Origin: B120-G9 sp034659895
GTDB taxonomy: Bacteria > Zixibacteria > MSB-5A5 > GN15 > FEB-12
Reading direction: 5' to 3'
DNA length: 9,344 nt
NCBI GenBank assembly: GCA_034659895.1
Contig: JAYEIF010000203.1
Location: 1 to 9,344, forward strand
Shown here: in pieces, positions 5,306 through 9,344 of the stretch
Layout of the letters: the number at the start of each line of letters is the position of its first letter
Numbering within the stretch: position 1 is the stretch's first letter
Translations under genes and position numbers: made by a program
The notes under the pieces: model-generated
Seen by the model: the letters and a program-made list of their open reading frames with translations, nothing else
Databases searched by the model: none
What the model was told of the DNA's origin: nothing

Positions 5306-7451
5306 TGCTTATACCTTCCAATGGCAAATTGACAATAAACTCTGTCCCTTCTCCAACCTCGCTTTTCACATCGATATTGCCGCCGTGTTTTGTGATGATA
5401 TCATAAGCCAGACTCAGCCCGAGGCCGGTTCCTTTTCCGACTTCTTTGGTCGTGAAAAACGGCTCGAACAGTTTTCCTATATTTTCTCTGGGGATTCCCT
5501 TGCCGTTGTCCTTAAAGCTGATAATGATGTTTTTGTCTGTTGCTTTTGTTTCTATTTGAATTAAACCATCATTGTGTTCTATTGCATGCCCGGCGTTGAT
5601 AAGGATATTCATAAAGACCTGATTAAGTTGGTTTGGGATACAATATAAATCGGGGATATCGCCAAAATTTTTCTCTACTTTGCATTTATACTTCAGTTCA
5701 TTCCATACAATGTTAAGTGTACTCTCAATCCCCTCGTTCAGATTGGCATTGCCTTTCTCGGCTTTATCCACGCGTGAGAAGCTTTTCAGGTCTGCGACAA
5801 TGTTTTTGACTCTCGTTGTGCCTTCAACTGACTCTTCGATGGCATCGGTGAAATCTTCCAATATAAAATCTATCTTCTTTTGCTCACTTGAGTTTCCACC
5901 CTCTAATGTTGTGATAAATTTGCTTATTTTATCTACATACTTTTTCATAGTGTTAAGATTGGAACTTATGAATCCAACAGGGTTGTTGATTTCGTGAGCC
6001 ACACCAGCAGCCAGTGTGCCTATTGCCGCAAGCTTGTCTGATTGGGCAAGCTTTTCCCTGCTTTGCTGTTGTTCTGTAATATCCTGCACCAGACCTACTA
6101 TACCCGACACTAATCCATGATTGTCATGTAGAGGAATTTTAGTAGTAGAAACCCATCTCTTAACTCCGTCGGCGTCGATCACTTCTTCCTGTTGGGATAT
6201 GATTTTTTTATCTTCGTCCATGACTATCCGGTCAGATTCGAAATAAATATCTGCTTTATCAGGCGGAAAAATATCGTAGTCAGTTTTTCCCTCGATTTGA
6301 CTCTTGCTCTTTCCCACCAGAGCGCAGAAGGCGTCATTTACAGTAATGTATTTGTGGTCAATATCTTTCAGATACATCTTTGCCGGAACTGTATTAATCA
6401 TAGCCGTGTACTGGGAAATTGTTCTGGAGAGGGCATCGGTGATTTTCTCTCTTTCCAATTCAAAGCTCACCAAGCTTGCGACAACCTTAAGTAATACAAT
6501 ATCATCCTCTAACCACTCTCGTGTTCCGTTTGTATCATCAAAACCAATGAAACCCGACAGTAAACCGGAAAACGACAATATTGGAACTACGAGAAGAGAT
6601 CGGATACTCTGTGCCTGCAGCACTTCTTTTTCATTCTTGGCTTCAGGTGGAAGTGTTTCTACATCGGAGATTACAATGCTTCCTCTCTCATTTAGAGACG
6701 TTATCCACCATGAGAAATCACTAGTGTTCAGATTCTGAAGATCACCCTTCTGAGCAGACACATCGGGGTTACACCACTCGCTGATACAAGATATTTTTTT
6801 GCCGTCGCTGTTATATTCAAAGATGTATGCCCGGTTTGTAGCCATAGATTTGCCAAGAATTTGCATTGCATTATCGAAACGGTCATCCGATGATGATGCC
6901 AACACCTGAGCAACATAAGAAAGAGATCTTTCAATATTTAGCTTATGGCTTAGACTCTCTTTTTCTTTGTGTTCTTCAGTGATGTCGCGCACGATAGCCA
7001 GTATAAATGGCTTCTCTGCAATTTCTATTTTGCTCAGAGATACTTCAGCGGGAAACTCTTCCCCGTTCTTGCGCTTGTGCACCCACTTGAATTTGTTGTG
7101 TCCTTTAGACATTGCGGTTGAAATCTGCTTGTTTGCCAGGGTCATGGAATCCTGTCCATCAGGTTGAACAGCAGGTGACGTCTCGCCTGGGTGAAGGGAG
7201 CAAAATTCACTTTGAGTGGAATAGCCAAACATTTGAAGGGTGGTGTTGTTACAATCTGTGAATCCGGAATTGTCCAAAATCATAATGGCTTCATGTGTAG
7301 CATTGTACAGTGATTCATAATCCACTTCGAGTTTTTGAAATGGATTGTCAATATGTTTCTCGCATGAGCTATCAAGCTCGTTCTGATTTGAATCTGCCGA
7401 CTGTTTCTCTTTTGTTGCTACAGAGTGGGAAGCAACCTGCTCGTTTGTCAT
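5298..7451 (-). CDS. soluble PAS-GAF-PAS hybrid-sensor histidine kinase
   Basis: The 717-aa kinase carries a PAS domain (about 42-160), a GAF domain (about 172-335), a second PAS domain (about 345-462), HisKA (about 470-560) and a HATPase domain (about 590-712). The phosphoacceptor is His486 in GVAHEINNPVGF. ATP-binding boxes are N (NQLNQVFMNILINA, Asn615), G1 (DNGKGIP, Asp648), F (EPFFTTK) and G2 (GTGLGL, 674-679). There is no membrane segment, signal peptide or receiver, so it is a cytoplasmic sensor that must phosphorylate separate receivers, most likely the three encoded downstream. ATG7451 has GGAGG four bases upstream. As first gene of the operon its promoter should lie in 7452-7768, but no clear one is visible. 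The ligands of the PAS and GAF domains cannot be told from sequence. Confidence 0.93.
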   Translation of the reverse strand: MTNEQVASHSVATKEKQSADSNQNELDSSCEKHIDNPFQKLEVDYESLYNATHEAIMILDNSGFTDCNNTTLQMFGYSTQSEFCSLHPGETSPAVQPDGQDSMTLANKQISTAMSKGHNKFKWVHKRKNGEEFPAEVSLSKIEIAEKPFILAIVRDITEEHKEKESLSHKLNIERSLSYVAQVLASSSDDRFDNAMQILGKSMATNRAYIFEYNSDGKKISCISEWCNPDVSAQKGDLQNLNTSDFSWWITSLNERGSIVISDVETLPPEAKNEKEVLQAQSIRSLLVVPILSFSGLLSGFIGFDDTNGTREWLEDDIVLLKVVASLVSFELEREKITDALSRTISQYTAMINTVPAKMYLKDIDHKYITVNDAFCALVGKSKSQIEGKTDYDIFPPDKADIYFESDRIVMDEDKKIISQQEEVIDADGVKRWVSTTKIPLHDNHGLVSGIVGLVQDITEQQQSREKLAQSDKLAAIGTLAAGVAHEINNPVGFISSNLNTMKKYVDKISKFITTLEGGNSSEQKKIDFILEDFTDAIEESVEGTTRVKNIVADLKSFSRVDKAEKGNANLNEGIESTLNIVWNELKYKCKVEKNFGDIPDLYCIPNQLNQVFMNILINAGHAIEHNDGLIQIETKATDKNIIISFKDNGKGIPRENIGKLFEPFFTTKEVGKGTGLGLSLAYDIITKHGGNIDVKSEVGEGTEFIVNLPLEGISND

Positions 7452-7685
7452 ATAGCCTCCGCTATTATTGGATAATGTCCTTTCGGGTATTCAGGTTAGT
7501 CACCTTGTGTTTTACGAATCAACCCGCATAGGACAATTTTCCACCTTACGGCATAATATCGGAATGATTATGAATAATTTTAACAAATGTTTTGATGTTA
7601 TCTCGTAACTGTTTCTGAATGAAACATAGATAAATGACCTGCTATGGTCGTAGTCTTTTCAGTTATAGCGCATATCCAAATGGAC

Positions 7686-7713
7686 TTGACTTTACAGCCG
7701 TAATATGTAAATT
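7686..7713 (+). promoter_or_regulatory. possible sigma-70-type promoter of the oxidase gene
   Basis: TTGACT (7686-7691) is five of six with the -35 consensus. After 16 bases TAAATT (7708-7713) matches four of six with the -10. Transcription would start near 7720, about 50 bases before the oxidase ATG at 7769. Judged from sequence only. Confidence 0.4.
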
Positions 7714-7756
7714 TTCAGTGAAAAAGTTCACAAGATATCATATAGTCTATGTCAAC

Positions 7757-7760
7757 GAGG
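7757..7760 (+). promoter_or_regulatory. ribosome-binding site deciding the oxidase start
   Basis: GAGG lies 8 bases before ATG7769. With the nucleotide-binding fold starting immediately after, it supports ATG7769 over the in-frame ATG at 7634, which would lie upstream of the promoter candidate. Confidence 0.55.
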
Positions 7761-7768
7761 TTGCTTTT

Positions 7769-8917
7769 ATGCGTGAACAGGCTGATGTTGTTATAATTGG
7801 TGGGGGAATAGTTGGATTATCGGTTGCTTTCTATCTTGCCCGCGAGAAATATGGAAAAATAGTCGTTTTGGAAAAGGAACAGTTTCTTGGTTCCGGCGCA
7901 ACATCTAAAGCCGCCGGCGGGATAAGAGCCCAGTTTTCCACCAAAGTGAATATAGAGATGTCAATGTTATCTGAAAAACTGTTTTGCAGTTTCAAGGAAG
8001 ATACCGGCAATGATGCACTGTTTGATCAGGTTGGTTATATGTTCCTCCTTGAGGAGGAGGATGCTGTAACCAAGTTCACAAGCGAATATGAGCTTCAGAA
8101 ATCACTCGGGCTGAATGTGGAACTGCTCAAACCCGATGACATCCCCGCCCGCGCCCCGCATGTCAGTTTGGATGGTATTCGGCTTGCCACTTTTTGTCCT
8201 GACGATGGTTTGGGCGATCCTCACGAATTTCTTTCCGGTTATGAACATGTAGCACGACAGATGGGTGTTGAAATAGAATTCGAAGCTGAGGTTACTGCAA
8301 TTACAATAGAGAATGACAATATCAAGGGAATCTCGACGCCAAAAGGGAATATCAGTACTCCCATGATAATCAATTGCGCAGGACCACAGGCTGGGCTGAT
8401 AGGCGATATGCTTGGTGTCAAAGTAGCTGTTCAACCAATCAAAAGGCAGATTGTTACTACTGGCGCTCTGGACTTTGTGAAGCCTGATTTTCCAATGGTT
8501 GTTGATGTTAAATCGGGATTGTATTGCCACAAGGAGTCGCAGGGGATGCTTTTGGGCTGGGCGGACAAATCGGTGCAACCATCGTTTGACATCTCCCTTG
8601 ATCCGGACTACACCGACGCTATTCTGGAGAAAGCGCTTGAACGGATTCCGCAACTTGAGGAAGCAGAGGTTGCCAACCAATGGGCGGGATTATATGAAAC
8701 CACACCAGACCACCATGCAATAATTGGCTGGGACTCGAAAATTAAGGGTGTGTTTCATTGTGCTGGATTTTCAGGGCACGGATTCATGCAAGCCCCCGCG
8801 GCAGGATTGGTAACATCTGAAGTACTGACTGGCAAAATACCTTCGGTTGATATAAGTGCATTAGCGCCTGACCGTTTCGCAGTCGGAACCTCAATGAATG
8901 AGACGAACGTAATCTGA
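7769..8917 (+). CDS. FAD-dependent oxidoreductase, DAO / sarcosine oxidase beta-like
   Basis: The 382-aa protein is of the D-amino-acid oxidase superfamily, flavoenzymes that oxidise the C-N bond of secondary amines and amino acids (sarcosine, glycine, proline, D-amino acids). It opens with the Rossmann dinucleotide motif VVIIGGGIVGLSVAFYLA (7-24), and Glu35 at the end of the second strand should bind the FAD ribose. The SGATSKAAGGIRAQFS stretch (42-57) is very like sarcosine oxidase beta and HcnC-type subunits. NCAGPQAG and the C-terminal GLYETTPDHHAIIG and GFSGHGFMQAPA (333-344) complete the FAD fold. There is no signal peptide or membrane segment. No alpha, gamma or delta sarcosine oxidase subunit is beside it, so it may act alone; the substrate is unknown. 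It is single, divergent from the kinase operon. Confidence 0.9.
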   Translation: MREQADVVIIGGGIVGLSVAFYLAREKYGKIVVLEKEQFLGSGATSKAAGGIRAQFSTKVNIEMSMLSEKLFCSFKEDTGNDALFDQVGYMFLLEEEDAVTKFTSEYELQKSLGLNVELLKPDDIPARAPHVSLDGIRLATFCPDDGLGDPHEFLSGYEHVARQMGVEIEFEAEVTAITIENDNIKGISTPKGNISTPMIINCAGPQAGLIGDMLGVKVAVQPIKRQIVTTGALDFVKPDFPMVVDVKSGLYCHKESQGMLLGWADKSVQPSFDISLDPDYTDAILEKALERIPQLEEAEVANQWAGLYETTPDHHAIIGWDSKIKGVFHCAGFSGHGFMQAPAAGLVTSEVLTGKIPSVDISALAPDRFAVGTSMNETNVI

Positions 8918-8925
8918 TTGGGATT

Positions 8926-8961
8926 GACACACGGATCACGACCATTCGTGTTTCTTGTGTC
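8926..8961 (+). terminator. hairpin just after the oxidase gene
   Basis: GACACA (8926-8931) pairs with TGTGTC (8956-8961) and CACGA (8937-8941) with TCGTG (8946-8950). A symmetric 5-base internal loop separates the two stems, and the apical loop is CCAT. It begins 8 bases after the oxidase stop codon, the usual place for a terminator, but is followed by CACCACCCC rather than a U-tract, so it may act as an mRNA-stabilising or Rho-related structure. Confidence 0.4.
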
Positions 8962-8983
8962 CACCACCCCTCGACTCCGCTCG

Positions 8984-8996
8984 CAGACATTGTCTG
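8984..8996. repeat. 13-bp palindrome, copy 1
   Basis: CAGACA-T-TGTCTG is a perfect 6-bp inverted repeat about one central base. It is a sibling of the palindrome at 9089-9101. The flank TGATTCA follows it here and precedes the other copy as TGATTCA, so the two elements stand in roughly inverted orientation. Confidence 0.7.
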
Positions 8997-9088
8997 ATTC
9001 ATTTTTGTAGGTCAGCTCGCCGTGGCGGGAAACAAGATGACACACTTGCCTTCATGCTGAAAACACCGAGGCGGGGAGCACCCTGATT

Positions 9089-9101
9089 CAGGCATTGCCT
9101 G
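9089..9101. repeat. 13-bp palindrome, copy 2
   Basis: CAGGCA-T-TGCCTG is a perfect 6-bp inverted repeat about one base. It differs from the copy at 8984-8996 only by a paired exchange (A/T to G/C) on both arms, so base pairing is preserved. Confidence 0.7.
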
Positions 9102-9159
9102 CGGAGAAATGAAGTCTATCTCTTTTCTCCTATGGTGTTCTCTTTTTCACCACTAATTT

Positions 9160-9206
9160 GGGCTTGTTGAATAATTAGTTATTATGTACCACATCTCAAA
9201 TTCGCG
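9160..9206. repeat. right arm of ~48-bp inverted repeat
   Basis: GGGCTTGTTGAATAATTAG through to CTCAAATTCGCG is the reverse complement of positions 1-48, with one missing base and one substitution. Inner flanks of the two arms are unrelated, so the repeat boundary on the inner side is at the GGG/CCC. On the outer side a CCTGTC palindrome follows at once. Confidence 0.85.
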
Positions 9207-9235
9207 CCCGCCTGTCGAGCGGACAGGTAGCGGGC
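9206..9235. repeat. CCTGTC palindrome abutting the inverted-repeat arm
   Basis: CCTGTC-GAGCG-GACAGG (9211-9227) is a 6-bp stem. Outside it GCCCGC (9206-9211) can pair with GCGGGC (9230-9235), so the whole can fold as a longer bulged hairpin. The core matches the element at 4448-4464 on both arms. Confidence 0.7.
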
Positions 9236-9265
9236 GGCCTTGTGTCGCCCGTTTCTATACACACA

Positions 9266-9280
9266 CCTGTCTGCGACAGG
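9266..9280. repeat. CCTGTC-TGC-GACAGG palindrome
   Basis: A perfect 6-bp stem with a 3-base loop, with the same arms as the palindromes at 4448-4464 and 9211-9227 but a different loop. Confidence 0.65.
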
Positions 9281-9320
9281 CAGGGCGGAGACAAGCCCCG
9301 CTGCTACGCGAGCTGACGTG

Positions 9321-9336
9321 CCTGTCGGCGCACAGG
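9321..9336. repeat. CCTGT-N6-ACAGG palindrome
   Basis: A 5-bp stem with a 6-base loop near the window end. It is a slightly degenerate member of the CCTGTC family. A similar CCTGT-N9-ACAGG pair sits at 47-65, next to the left inverted-repeat arm. Confidence 0.5.
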
Positions 9337-9344
9337 AAGTGCGC

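Larger units (their letters stand above)
7452..7768. other. divergent intergenic region between kinase and oxidase genes
   Basis: This 317-base region should hold promoters for both the - strand operon and the + strand oxidase gene. It is AT-rich from about 7550 to 7630. Small dyads are GTTTC-N5-GAAAC (7611-7625) and ATTAT-N2-ATAAT (7567-7578), either of which could be an operator. A reading frame from an ATG at 7634 runs into the oxidase gene, but its first 45 codons show no conserved feature and are not accepted. No convincing promoter for the kinase gene was found. Confidence 0.5.
8918..9344. other. gene-free, palindrome-rich tail of the window
   Basis: These 427 bases hold no credible gene. 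They carry the oxidase 3' hairpin (8926-8961), two sibling 13-bp palindromes, the right inverted-repeat arm, and three CCTGT/ACAGG palindromes in the last 140 bases, which are visibly more GC-rich than the gene regions. A 15-codon frame MKSISFLLWCSLFHH (9109-9156) ends 3 bases before the inverted-repeat arm; it is probably not a gene. Confidence 0.65.

Noticed and set aside
7634..7768. N-terminal extension of the oxidase (45 codons from ATG7634)
   Set aside because: No conserved motif, lies ahead of the promoter candidate, and a GAGG at 7757-7760 precedes ATG7769, where the FAD-binding fold begins.
8102..8680. 192-codon - strand frame opposite the oxidase gene
   Set aside because: Antisense shadow of a well supported flavoenzyme; residue pattern unlike a folded protein.

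Overview
The window looks like a chromosomal segment of an uncultured or environmental Gram-negative-type bacterium with moderate GC content. Evidence is the style of the signalling genes (cytoplasmic PAS/GAF histidine kinase, several stand-alone receiver proteins, HD-GYP and HDOD proteins), as in Deltaproteobacteria-like or Zixibacteria-like lineages. Dispersed CCTGTC/GACAGG palindromes are also present. This taxonomic guess is weak, because no ribosomal RNA or marker gene is present.

Layout. Positions 1-48 are one arm of a long inverted repeat whose partner lies at 9160-9206. A + strand gene (100-1125) encodes a ThiI/MnmA-like PP-loop protein predicted to make thiolated tRNA. It is followed by a gene-free stretch (1126-1532) with a three-unit 18-bp tandem repeat and two terminator-like hairpins. 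From 7451 down to 1533 the - strand carries one compact signalling operon. In transcription order it holds a 717-aa soluble histidine kinase (PAS-GAF-PAS-HisKA-HATPase), a receiver-coiled coil-PAS regulator, a receiver-HD-GYP regulator, a receiver-coiled coil protein without an output domain, an unrecognised 53-aa protein, and an HDOD protein. A 317-bp divergent intergenic region (7452-7768) separates it from a + strand FAD-dependent amine/amino-acid oxidase-like gene (7769-8917). The last 427 bases hold no credible gene but are dense in palindromes, plus the right inverted-repeat arm.

How the genes may work together. The kinase has its own phosphoacceptor His and a complete ATPase domain, but no receiver or membrane segment. 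The three receivers encoded just downstream all have an intact phosphorylation site, and the junctions are overlapping or nearly so. The simplest reading is one soluble sensor feeding three receivers. One output is c-di-GMP hydrolysis by the HD-GYP domain, and the HDOD protein and small protein would be accessory factors. The thiolation gene and the flavin oxidase have no evident functional link to this operon.

The points most worth a second look are the inverted repeats bounding the segment, a palindromic element that forms the 3' coding end of one regulator, the small unannotated ORF in the operon, and the altered segment after the metal-ligand Asp of the HD-GYP domain.
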